NCBI GenBank assembly: GCA_029938595.1
Contig: JAOZUP010000248.1
Span: 1 to 6,295, forward strand
Source of the DNA: Thermoanaerobaculales bacterium
GTDB taxonomy: Bacteria; Acidobacteriota; Thermoanaerobaculia; Thermoanaerobaculales; Sulfomarinibacteraceae
Direction: 5' to 3'
Length of the DNA stretch: 6,295 nucleotides
Program-made: the position numbers and the translations under genes
The notes under the pieces: generated by a model
Databases searched by the model: none
Told to the model about the DNA's origin: nothing
What the model saw: the letters and a program-made list of their open reading frames with translations, nothing else
Shown here: positions 1 through 5,266 of the stretch, piece after piece
Position numbering within the stretch: the first letter of the stretch is position 1
Layout: every line of letters starts with the position of its first letter

Positions 1-665
1 AAGAGGACCGCCTCACCGGCCGCGCGATGGTTGCGCAGCGCCGGTCCGACCTCGCCGAGGAGGGGCGCCAGCCGGACCGCCGCACTTTCGATTTCGGCCA
101 TTGCCTGGTCGAGATCGACGGCAGGAGCGTCGAAGAGCTTCCTGAGCTCGCGGTTATGTTGCTTCATCAGGGCCAGGGCCCGCTCACGCAGCCGGACCGG
201 TTCGGCGAGAACGTGGGAGCGAAGTGCGCGGCGCTGGGCGCGATCCTGGTAGGCGGGCCCGATGCCGCGGCCGGTGGTGCCGATCTTGCCCGCGCCGAGC
301 GTCCCCTCGCGGGCGCCGTCGAGGGCCCTGTGGGTCGGCAGGATGAGGGTGGCCCGCGGCGACAGCACGATGCGCCCGTCAATGGCAACCCCCTCCTCCT
401 CGAGCTTGTCCATTTCGGCCACGAGACCGGTCGGGTCCACCACCATGCCCGAGGCGAGGTAGCACCTCACGTCGTCGTGGATGATGCCCGACGGCACCAG
501 GTGGAGCGCGAATCGGCGGTCGGCGAAACGCACGGTGTGGCCGGCGTTATTACCGCCGTTATAGCGGACAACAGCGGCAAAACCGGCGGAGAGTAGATCG
601 ACGACCTTGCCCTTGCCCTCGTCGCCCCATTGTCCACCGATGATCATCAACGATCCTGTGCTCAT
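1..665 (-). CDS. purA: Adenylosuccinate synthase, N-terminal half (runs off left edge)
   Basis: Catalyses the GTP-dependent joining of IMP and aspartate to adenylosuccinate, the first committed step of AMP synthesis, in the cytoplasm. The N-terminus carries the family P-loop-like motif GQWGDEGKGK at residues 11-20, with the catalytic Asp15 and Lys18, followed by NNAGHT at 39-44 with the catalytic His43. Further on are the LHLVPSGI, PTHRALDGARE and GTTGRGIGPAY stretches typical of the IMP-binding region. About 221 codons are present of the usual ~430, and the frame is open to the edge. The ATG at 665 is preceded by GGAGG four bases away; a second in-frame ATG at 647 would also leave the P-loop intact, but the first is better supported by the Shine-Dalgarno site. 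It is divergent from the DUF502 gene. The identification is near certain. Confidence 0.96.
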   Translation of the reverse strand, partial: MSTGSLMIIGGQWGDEGKGKVVDLLSAGFAAVVRYNGGNNAGHTVRFADRRFALHLVPSGIIHDDVRCYLASGMVVDPTGLVAEMDKLEEEGVAIDGRIVLSPRATLILPTHRALDGAREGTLGAGKIGTTGRGIGPAYQDRAQRRALRSHVLAEPVRLRERALALMKQHNRELRKLFDAPAVDLDQAMAEIESAAVRLAPLLGEVGPALRNHRAAGEAVL

Positions 666-682
666 CAAGCCTCCGACCGCAC

Positions 683-711
683 ATCATAACGCGCACTTCC
701 CCACACTCCAA
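683..711 (-). promoter_or_regulatory. Candidate sigma70-type promoter of purA
   Basis: On the minus strand, TTGGAG (711-706) and TATGAT (688-683) are separated by 17 bp. The -10 matches the consensus at 5 of 6 bases and the -35 at 3 of 6. Transcription would start about 10-15 bases before the ATG, leaving just enough leader for the GGAGG at 674-670. The assignment is from sequence match only. Confidence 0.45.
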
Positions 712-712
712 A

Positions 713-742
713 TCGAGACGTGCGATGTGACTGGGTTACAAT
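713..742 (+). promoter_or_regulatory. Candidate promoter of the DUF502 gene, leaderless geometry
   Basis: TACAAT at 737-742 matches the -10 consensus at 5 of 6 bases. TCGAGA at 713-718 is a weak -35 (4 of 6) with 18-bp spacing. The -10 ends eight bases before the ATG at 751, so the expected transcription start falls on or next to the start codon. The absence of a Shine-Dalgarno sequence upstream of that ATG agrees with a leaderless transcript. Confidence 0.45.
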
Positions 743-750
743 GACCGGCC

Positions 751-1455
751 ATGACACGCTACGACCCATCCCAGGAGAGCGGCTTCTTCCGGCGCCTCGG
801 CGACCTCACCCGGCAGAAGGAGAACCGGCGCGGCTTCGGACGCTGGATCCGCACCCGGCTGCTGGTCGGCTTCATGGTGGCCTTCCCGCTGGTGGTCACT
901 GTTTTCTTCGCGCGTTTCATCTTCGGTCTCCTCGACCGATGGTTCCGGCCGATCTCGGAGCGGTTGGTCGGCGAGCAGCTGGTCGGGGTCGGGCTGCTGC
1001 TGTCGCTGATCACCCTGTTCCTGCTCGGTGTCGTAGCGACCAATGTTCTCGGCGGACGTCTGCTTCACTTTTTTGAAAAGCTCCTCTCCGGCATACCGCT
1101 GCTGAGCCCGATCTACCAGGGAGCGCGACAGATCACCGAGGCGATCCAGATCCACGAAGTCGCCGAGTTCCAAAGGGTGGTGCTGCTGCCGTTTCCTAAT
1201 CAAAATGTGCGCTCGGTGGGGTTCGTCACCCGCGACTTCCGTGCCGCGACGGCTTTCTCCGAGGAACCGTCAGCGCTGGTCTTTGTGCCCACCACCCCGA
1301 ACCCTACCTCGGGTTATCTGGTGGTCGCCAAGCAGGACGACCTGACGACGCTCGACATCACGGTCGAGGAGGGCGTCAAGCTTGTGATCTCCGGCGGGCT
1401 GCTGACTCCCACGCACCTGCTCAGCGAGCCCGGAGCCACCGATTTGATAGACTGA
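751..1455 (+). CDS. DUF502 family inner-membrane protein
   Basis: A 234-residue protein of the DUF502 family, whose biochemical role is not established. A basic N-terminal stretch (about residues 21-36) precedes a first membrane helix at about 37-58, which contains the family's conserved Pro-x-x-x-Thr (P46, T50). A second helix follows at about 77-102. The cytoplasmic or peripheral C-terminal part shows the hallmark IP-x-x-x-x-IY (115-122), GFVT (157-160) and PTTPNPTSG (180-188). Length and motif order are normal for the family. The ATG at 751 has no Shine-Dalgarno site but sits directly behind a TACAAT box, suggesting leaderless translation. The VOC gene starts 37 bp downstream on the same strand with no terminator between, so the two may be co-transcribed. 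The family call is secure; the function is unknown. Confidence 0.9.
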   Translation: MTRYDPSQESGFFRRLGDLTRQKENRRGFGRWIRTRLLVGFMVAFPLVVTVFFARFIFGLLDRWFRPISERLVGEQLVGVGLLLSLITLFLLGVVATNVLGGRLLHFFEKLLSGIPLLSPIYQGARQITEAIQIHEVAEFQRVVLLPFPNQNVRSVGFVTRDFRAATAFSEEPSALVFVPTTPNPTSGYLVVAKQDDLTTLDITVEEGVKLVISGGLLTPTHLLSEPGATDLID

Positions 1456-1492
1456 CCAAATAAATCACCGATGCAGTGAGAGGAGTAGTTGG

Positions 1493-2362
1493 ATGTCACG
1501 AGTGAAACGGCCGGGAATCAGGAGGATCATCGCGATCGCGGCGATGTTCTGTCTGCCATTGACCATGATTTCATTTTCAGAAGGCGCCGGAGGCACGAGC
1601 GCACCGGGGACATTCTTGGGTTCGGATCTTCTGACCGAGAACGCCGTGACGGCCGCCGCGTTCTACGGCGAGCTCTTCGGCTGGGACGTGGAAAAAGTCA
1701 GAGAAGACAGCTATGCGATCCACCATCAGGGTCGGCTGATTGCCAGCGTCAGCAAGATCGATAGCGCTGACCCTGGGGTCAACGAGTCGTTCTGGTTGGT
1801 CGGGATCGCCGTCGCCGACTTGGACAAGGCGGTGAACGCGGCGAGGCGGTTGGGGGCCGAGGTTCGCGAGGCTGTGACAACCGTCGAGGGCTATGGTCGC
1901 TTTGCGGTCATCGCCGATCCACAGGGGGCGCCGGTCATGCTCATCGAGCCAGGCTCGAAACCCATCGGCGGCACAACGGGGCCCGGTTCCTGGGTGTGGG
2001 CCGAGCTGTGGACCGACGACGTCGATGCGGCGGCGGATTTCTACGCCAAGGTGATCGGCTACGGACAATCCAAGGTCGAGCGGAATGGCGAGAAGTACCG
2101 CGTCTTCAAATTCGGGGAGGAGATCCGCGCAGGGCTGGTGAAGATCCCGACCGAACTCGAGAATCTCGAGCCCGGATGGGCGGCCTACGTCGGTGTCGAG
2201 AACCTCACCGCGACCATGGTCCGGGTCCGCGAGCTCGGTGGTCGGGTGATCTTCGCGTCAGAGGACAACCCCGTGCGCGGCGCGGTGGCCTTGATCGCTG
2301 ACCCCGCCGGGGCGGTTCTTTTCGTCCACCAGATCGGCAGCGCCAAGGAGGCGACCAAATGA
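1493..2362 (+). CDS. Exported two-domain VOC (glyoxalase-fold) protein
   Basis: A 289-residue protein with two tandem vicinal-oxygen-chelate modules, at about residues 40-155 and 164-282. Each opens with the typical segment ending in AAAFYGELFGW or AADFYAKVIGY and ends in a strand preceded by ADPxGA (PVMLIEP, VLFVHQ). The architecture resembles the CFP32/Rv0577-type proteins annotated as related to lactoylglutathione lyase; no substrate can be assigned. Domain 1 has Glu152 in its last strand, a usual metal-ligand position, while domain 2 lacks an equivalent Glu. Unlike most VOC proteins it starts with a signal-like leader: basic residues up to R11, a hydrophobic core at about 12-28, then a small-residue Ser/Gly/Ala segment. 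Cys20 is not in a proper lipobox. The start is fixed by AGGAG seven bases upstream of ATG 1493. The stop overlaps the next gene's start (ATGA). Confidence 0.85.
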   Translation: MSRVKRPGIRRIIAIAAMFCLPLTMISFSEGAGGTSAPGTFLGSDLLTENAVTAAAFYGELFGWDVEKVREDSYAIHHQGRLIASVSKIDSADPGVNESFWLVGIAVADLDKAVNAARRLGAEVREAVTTVEGYGRFAVIADPQGAPVMLIEPGSKPIGGTTGPGSWVWAELWTDDVDAAADFYAKVIGYGQSKVERNGEKYRVFKFGEEIRAGLVKIPTELENLEPGWAAYVGVENLTATMVRVRELGGRVIFASEDNPVRGAVALIADPAGAVLFVHQIGSAKEATK

Positions 2363-2577
2363 AAACGAAATGGAATGCCAGAGTGATTATCGGGGCTCTG
2401 CTGGTACTTGTTCTTGCCCTCACCTTGACGGCTTGCGCCTCGGACGGCTACTACCCGGCCACGTCCACGGTCTACGTCGGCCACGGTTACGGAGGTTACG
2501 GGCCTGGATGGGGCGGCGGATGGGGCGGCTATGGCGGCTACGGGGGCCACTACGGGGGCTACGGCGTCCGCTGGTAA
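2359..2577 (+). CDS. Small Gly/Tyr-rich lipoprotein, unknown function
   Basis: A 72-residue protein that I do not recognise as a named family. Residues 1-25 form a lipoprotein leader: basic MKTKWNAR, a hydrophobic core from about 9 to 23, and a lipobox LTAC with the modified Cys26. Residue +2 is Ala, which in Gram-negatives usually permits outer-membrane sorting. The 47-residue mature chain contains 19 Gly, 9 Tyr and 3 Trp in loose GGY/GGW repeats and has no charged core, so it is probably disordered or a low-complexity surface or periplasmic tether. AAGGAG lies eight bases before the ATG, and the start overlaps the VOC stop as ATGA, implying translational coupling. It ends before a period-8 inverted repeat. 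Short Gly-rich lipoproteins are often misannotated, but the Shine-Dalgarno site, lipobox and coupling make this a real gene. Confidence 0.82.
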   Translation: MKTKWNARVIIGALLVLVLALTLTACASDGYYPATSTVYVGHGYGGYGPGWGGGWGGYGGYGGHYGGYGVRW

Positions 2578-2584
2578 AGGGTGA

Positions 2585-2674
2585 GGAGGTGAGGGAGTTA
2601 GGGAGTAAGGGAGGAAGGTCGCGAGGTGTCCATCTCCAGACTTCCTAACCTCCTAACCCTCTAACTTCCTAACC
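2585..2674. repeat. Period-8 G-rich/C-rich inverted repeat between convergent genes
   Basis: The left arm is a purine-rich series of octamers: GGAGGTGA, GGGAGTTA, GGGAGTAA, GGGAGGAA (2585-2616). The right arm is the pyrimidine series CTTCCTAA, CCTCCTAA, CCCTCTAA, CTTCCTAA, CC (2641-2674). The arms pair imperfectly: about 23 of 32 positions match in one register and several of the others are G-T. The spacer is about 22-25 bases. No T-run follows on either strand, so it is not a canonical terminator, although its place between two convergent genes would suit a bidirectional one. It may also be a genome-wide intergenic repeat. Confidence 0.75.
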
Positions 2675-2690
2675 AACAGGCCTCATGCCC

Positions 2691-3707
2691 TTACGGCGTG
2701 AGCACGACTTTCCCGAAGTTTTTGCGCTCCTGGATGTACCTGTGTGCGGCGGCCGCCTCGGCGAACGGGAAGGTCCGGTCCACAATTGGTTTGAAGACCC
2801 CCGCGGCAAAGAGATCGACGATCTCGCCCAGCATCGCGGTCATCTCCTCGCCCCGGTGCCACAGGTGGCCGACGTTGACTCCGAAGACACCCCGATTCTG
2901 ACTCATCAGGTTGAGCGGTTTGAACGAGGGCATCCGTAGGAACCCTCCGACGGCCGCGGGGATGCTCCGCTTGGTGCCGGGCGCCAAGCTCGAGGCGCCA
3001 AAGACGAAGAGCCGGCCGAGGGACGAGAGGCAACGGTAGCTCTTGGCAAAGGAAGTCCCGCCGACGGCGTCCAATACGATGTCGACACCCCGGCTGTCGG
3101 TGAGGATCCCCACCTCCTCCTCGAAATCCTGGCTACGATAATCGATGCATGCCGACACGCCCATCTCTCGCAGCCGCTCGTGCTTCGATCCGGAGGCGGT
3201 ACCGATGACCTCGGCCCCAACGTGGCGGCAGATCTGGACCGCAGCAAGGCCGACCCCGCCCGCACAGGCGTGGACCAGCACCCGTTCGCCGGCACGCACG
3301 TTGCCCAAACGCACCAACATCAACCACGCGGTGAGGTAATTGACCGGGATCGAGGCCGCATCCTCGAAGCTGAGATCGTCGGGAATCGCTCGCACCGCCG
3401 CGTGCGGTGCGCACACCACATCCGAGTAACCCCCGAATCGGGTCATGCAGACGACGCGGTCGCCTTCGTGGGTGCCTTCGACCCCCTCACCCACTCCACC
3501 CACCACCCCCGCCACCTCGTAGCCCACGACCGCGGGCAGCTTTGGCGAGTCGGGGTAAAGACCCATGCGGGCGAGAATATCGGCAAAGTTTATGCCCGAC
3601 GCCTCGACCCGAATCCACACCTCGCCGGCACGCGGCTCCGGATCCGGCGCCTCTCTGAGCTCAAGCACCTCAGGTTCACCAATCTTGGGAATCCAAACCT
3701 GCTTCAT
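2691..3707 (-). CDS. VAT-1-like NAD(P)H quinone oxidoreductase (zinc-free MDR)
   Basis: A 338-residue medium-chain dehydrogenase/reductase, full length for the quinone-oxidoreductase branch. The N-terminal GroES-like domain contains SGINFADILARMGLYP (37-52) and GYEVAGVV (62-69). This matches the VAT-1-like subgroup, where the catalytic Zn-ligand Cys of alcohol dehydrogenases is absent. The nucleotide-binding domain has IPVNYLTAW (120-128) and the Rossmann glycine motif AGGVG (149-153). It probably reduces quinones or activated alkenes with NADPH in the cytosol; the substrate cannot be read from sequence. An AGAGGAA Shine-Dalgarno site sits five bases before the ATG at 3707. It is convergent with the lipoprotein gene. 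It lies downstream of the sigma-factor gene on the same strand but is separated from it by a terminator and 377 bp, so it is probably transcribed separately. No convincing promoter was found, only a CATAAT box in the leader. Confidence 0.92.
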   Translation of the reverse strand: MKQVWIPKIGEPEVLELREAPDPEPRAGEVWIRVEASGINFADILARMGLYPDSPKLPAVVGYEVAGVVGGVGEGVEGTHEGDRVVCMTRFGGYSDVVCAPHAAVRAIPDDLSFEDAASIPVNYLTAWLMLVRLGNVRAGERVLVHACAGGVGLAAVQICRHVGAEVIGTASGSKHERLREMGVSACIDYRSQDFEEEVGILTDSRGVDIVLDAVGGTSFAKSYRCLSSLGRLFVFGASSLAPGTKRSIPAAVGGFLRMPSFKPLNLMSQNRGVFGVNVGHLWHRGEEMTAMLGEIVDLFAAGVFKPIVDRTFPFAEAAAAHRYIQERKNFGKVVLTP

Positions 3708-3788
3708 TATTTCCTCTTTCCGATCTTCAGCTTCATATCATCCACATTATGCCTGTCCCCATAAGTTGCGCCTCCCCCGGTTCCGAAA

Positions 3789-3877
3789 CATCGTGGTGGC
3801 GGGCCCTGAAGGACCCGCCTACAAAGGTTGCCAGGAGACCTGTAGGCGGGTCCTTTAGGGCCCGCGACCATTCGATG
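3789..3877. repeat. Long near-perfect inverted repeat, REP/MITE-like
   Basis: The arms at 3789-3823 and 3841-3877 are reverse complements over 33 paired positions, with two mismatches and one 2-base bulge, around a 17-base loop. The core of each arm (GGCGGGCCCTGAAGGACCCG and its mate) is itself nearly self-complementary. Each arm could therefore fold alone, giving two hairpins instead of one long one. This nested layout resembles bacterial REP/BIME-type or MITE-type intergenic elements. No clear target-site duplication flanks it. Confidence 0.88.
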
Positions 3878-3905
3878 CAAATATCTCCCGGCTGCTCGGC
3901 CATCC

Positions 3906-3938
3906 TGAATGACATGGATACGCAGGTTCCATGATTCA
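3906..3938. repeat. Bulged inverted repeat (hairpin)
   Basis: TGAATGACATGGA (3906-3918) pairs with TCCATGATTCA (3928-3938) over 11 bp, with a 2-base GA bulge and a 9-base loop. There is no T-run after it on either strand, so it does not look like a terminator. It sits 28 bp from the large palindrome and may belong to the same element, or may be a protein-binding or RNA-processing site. Confidence 0.6.
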
Positions 3939-4013
3939 CACAGGCACGCTCACGGCTCACAGATGATGTGAAGCCAAAAATCGGAAGCGGCGCCTAACAG
4001 GCGCTGCAAGACG

Positions 4014-4054
4014 AAAAAAGGGCCGGAAAGGAGGAAGGAGGTTCCTTTCCGGCC
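4014..4054 (-). terminator. Rho-independent terminator of the sigma-factor gene
   Basis: A perfect 12-bp stem (GGCCGGAAAGGA at 4021-4032 with TCCTTTCCGGCC at 4043-4054) and a 10-base loop are followed on the minus strand by C and six T (complement of 4019-4014). It begins about 30 bases after the sigma gene's stop codon. The orientation and the T-run fit termination of that gene and insulation of the oxidoreductase gene beyond it. Confidence 0.92.
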
Positions 4055-4084
4055 GAAGGAGGGGGGAAGTACCGGTCGCAGCCG

Positions 4085-4741
4085 TCAGTTGGCTACATCC
4101 GATGTTGGAAAGAACTCAGTTACGTCAATACTGTTGTCACGCAGTCTCTCGGGAGGTGTGCTCACGTAGTTGCAGCGCGTGCCATAGCTCAGGAGTGCCT
4201 TCTCGAGCATGCGCCGGCCTCGATAAAGGCGCGACATCACCGTGCCCACCGGGACGGCGAGGATCTCGGCGATTTCCTTGTAGGCAAAACCCTCGAGGTC
4301 TGCGAGAAGGACCACCATCTTGTAATCGTGGGGAAGACCGAGGAGCGCCTCTCGCACCTCGTAATCCATCTCAACCGCTATCAGCCAGGACTCCGGATCC
4401 GCCAGCGAAGCATGACCCTTCTCTACCAGCGTCTCTTCGAGACCTTCATGAATCTCGTCAAAGTCGACCTTGGGCGGCTGCAGCTTCTTTTTTCGGTACG
4501 AGTTGATGAACGTATTCTTCATGATCTTGAAGAGCCACGCCTTGAAGTTGGTGCCCTCGGTAAAACGCGCGTAGTACTTGTAGGCCTTGAGGTAGGTCTC
4601 CTGGATGAGGTCCTCGGCGTCCTCCACCGACCGCGTCATCCGCAGGGCGCTCTTGTAGAGCTGATCGCGGTACGGAAGCCTTCCGGTGGTGAAATCCCAC
4701 AATCTCGGTTCGGCCGTTTGGGTCGTGGTCGCCTGTTTCAC
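4085..4741 (-). CDS. ECF sigma factor, SigR/SigH-like
   Basis: A 218-residue group 4 (ECF) sigma factor that directs RNA polymerase to a stress regulon. Sigma region 2 spans about residues 24-86, with DAEDLIQETYLKAY (41-54) and FKAWLFKIMKNTFINSYRKK (66-85). Region 4 spans about 126-184, with helix-turn-helix YKEIAEILAVPVGTVMSRLY (154-173). These blocks are very close to my memory of actinobacterial SigR/SigH (thiol-oxidative stress), which suggests but does not prove a redox role. A tail of about 30 residues after region 4 contains Cys190 and is unusual. No anti-sigma gene lies beside it; such sigmas usually sit next to a zinc anti-sigma gene. The start is taken as GTG 4741, with GGAGG five bases upstream. 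The longer frame beginning with TTG at 4789 is rejected because that TTG forms the -35 box. Confidence 0.92.
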   Translation of the reverse strand: MKQATTTQTAEPRLWDFTTGRLPYRDQLYKSALRMTRSVEDAEDLIQETYLKAYKYYARFTEGTNFKAWLFKIMKNTFINSYRKKKLQPPKVDFDEIHEGLEETLVEKGHASLADPESWLIAVEMDYEVREALLGLPHDYKMVVLLADLEGFAYKEIAEILAVPVGTVMSRLYRGRRMLEKALLSYGTRCNYVSTPPERLRDNSIDVTEFFPTSDVAN

Positions 4742-4746
4742 GGTGT

Positions 4747-4751
4747 CCTCC
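4747..4751 (-). promoter_or_regulatory. Shine-Dalgarno site that fixes the sigma-factor start
   Basis: GGAGG on the minus strand lies five bases before the GTG at 4741-4739. No comparable site precedes the TTG at 4789, so this element selects the shorter 218-residue reading of the sigma gene. Confidence 0.85.
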
Positions 4752-4760
4752 AGTGCCGAG

Positions 4761-4789
4761 ATGCTACAGGAATGAAACTTCTCTGTCAA
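4761..4789 (-). promoter_or_regulatory. Sigma70-type promoter of the sigma-factor gene
   Basis: A perfect -35 TTGACA (4789-4784) and a -10 TAGCAT (4766-4761, 4 of 6 consensus) are separated by exactly 17 bp on the minus strand. The predicted start near 4754 leaves a leader of about 13 bases containing the Shine-Dalgarno site. The consensus is of the housekeeping type, so the gene appears to be transcribed by the main sigma factor and not purely by itself. Confidence 0.75.
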
Positions 4790-4821
4790 GCACCTATGTC
4801 ATACGGAGGAATACTTCTAAA

Positions 4822-4839
4822 TGTTTCAATACAGAAACA
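4822..4839. promoter_or_regulatory. Possible operator: TGTTTC-N6-GAAACA palindrome
   Basis: A perfect dyad with 6-bp arms and a 6-bp spacer lies in an AT-rich stretch 32 bp upstream of the sigma gene's -35 box. It is not followed by a T-run and is too short and AT-rich for a terminator. Its position, roughly -68 to -85 from the predicted transcription start, fits an activator site. The binding protein is unknown. Confidence 0.4.
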
Positions 4840-4867
4840 ATCATTAGAGATTGAGACTTGGTCATCG

Positions 4868-4896
4868 AAAAAAGGAAAAGGGGCCCGAAGGCCCCT
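4868..4896 (-). terminator. Rho-independent terminator after atpE
   Basis: On the minus strand a GGGGCC stem (7 bp including the closing A-T pair, 4879-4885 with 4890-4896) is capped by a TTCG tetraloop with the stable C(UUCG)G closure. It is followed by TTTT-CC-TTTTTT. It begins about 20 bases after the atpE stop codon and marks the end of the F0 transcript. Confidence 0.92.
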
Positions 4897-4917
4897 CAAG
4901 AACGATTCAAACAGAGA

Positions 4918-5232
4918 TCAGGCGAGGATCAGGAAGGCGATGATCAACGCGTAGATGACCAGCGACTCGATGAGCGCCAGACCGATGATCATCGTGATCC
5001 GGATCGGTCCGACCGCACCCGGGTTGCGGCCGATGGCCTCGACCGCCGCCGCGAGGCCGCGACCCTGACCGAGCGAGCCGAAGGCCGCCGCGATGCCGAT
5101 CGCGAAGGCGGCGCCGAGGTACTGGAAGATGTTCTTCCCGGTGTCGGCCGCACTGTGCTCCTGAGCCAGCGCCGGCGATGCCATCGCCAGCACGATCACA
5201 ACCACTGCCAGAACTGCGAAACGTCGATTCAT
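4918..5232 (-). CDS. atpE: ATP synthase F0 subunit c with signal-peptide-like leader
   Basis: The c-ring subunit that carries ions across the membrane. The 104-residue product is longer than the usual ~75-90 because residues 1-23 form a leader: MNRR, a hydrophobic core, and an ALA site before Gln24. Removing it leaves 81 residues. The mature part is the normal helical hairpin: a Gly/Ala-rich inner helix (about 38-67) with Gln56, the polar loop R69-N70-P71, and an outer helix (about 77-104) with the ion-binding Glu89, then Ser90 and Tyr94. Gln, Glu-Ser and Tyr match the sodium-type ligand set, but the Thr after Ser in classic sodium rings is Leu here, so the coupling ion is uncertain. AGGAGG lies seven bases before the ATG. 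It is 34 bp after atpB and is closed by a terminator. Confidence 0.96.
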   Translation of the reverse strand: MNRRFAVLAVVVIVLAMASPALAQEHSAADTGKNIFQYLGAAFAIGIAAAFGSLGQGRGLAAAVEAIGRNPGAVGPIRITMIIGLALIESLVIYALIIAFLILA

Positions 5233-5266
5233 GTACTTACCTCCTCAAGGAATTACTGCCGGAAAA

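Larger units (their letters stand above)
3708..4084. other. Gene-free intergenic stretch rich in hairpins
   Basis: This 377-bp stretch has no credible gene. Open frames across it in both directions owe their similarity to one another to the long palindrome they cross, and none has a Shine-Dalgarno site or a recognisable product. It holds the 33-pair inverted repeat (3789-3877), a bulged hairpin (3906-3938), a small GCGCCT/AGGCGC hairpin (3990-4004) and the sigma gene's terminator (4014-4054). The part next to the oxidoreductase gene is AT-richer and should contain that gene's promoter, but only a lone CATAAT-like -10 is seen on the minus strand. Confidence 0.8.

Noticed and set aside
27..596. 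189-codon plus-strand open frame.
   Set aside because: It lies antisense to purA, whose frame is intact with all motifs; this is a GC-rich shadow.
2499..2570. Tandem GGC-GGC-TAT type DNA repeats as a possible repeat element.
   Set aside because: They are explained by the coding of GGY repeats in the small lipoprotein.
3733..3960. 75-codon minus-strand frame and an overlapping plus-strand frame with similar peptides.
   Set aside because: The shared peptide arises because both frames cross the long palindrome. There is no Shine-Dalgarno site, family or codon support.
3990..4008. GCGCCTAACAGGCGCTGCA, similar to the left end of integron attC sites (RYYYAAC core).
   Set aside because: The only opposing candidate core (GTTGGCT at 4091 region, inside the sigma gene's end) violates GTTRRRY, and the segment between is a normal terminator. 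No integrase or cassette gene is present.
4328..4954. 208-codon plus-strand open frame across the sigma gene and its promoter.
   Set aside because: It is antisense to the sigma factor and crosses that gene's promoter and the atpE terminator; no family is recognised.
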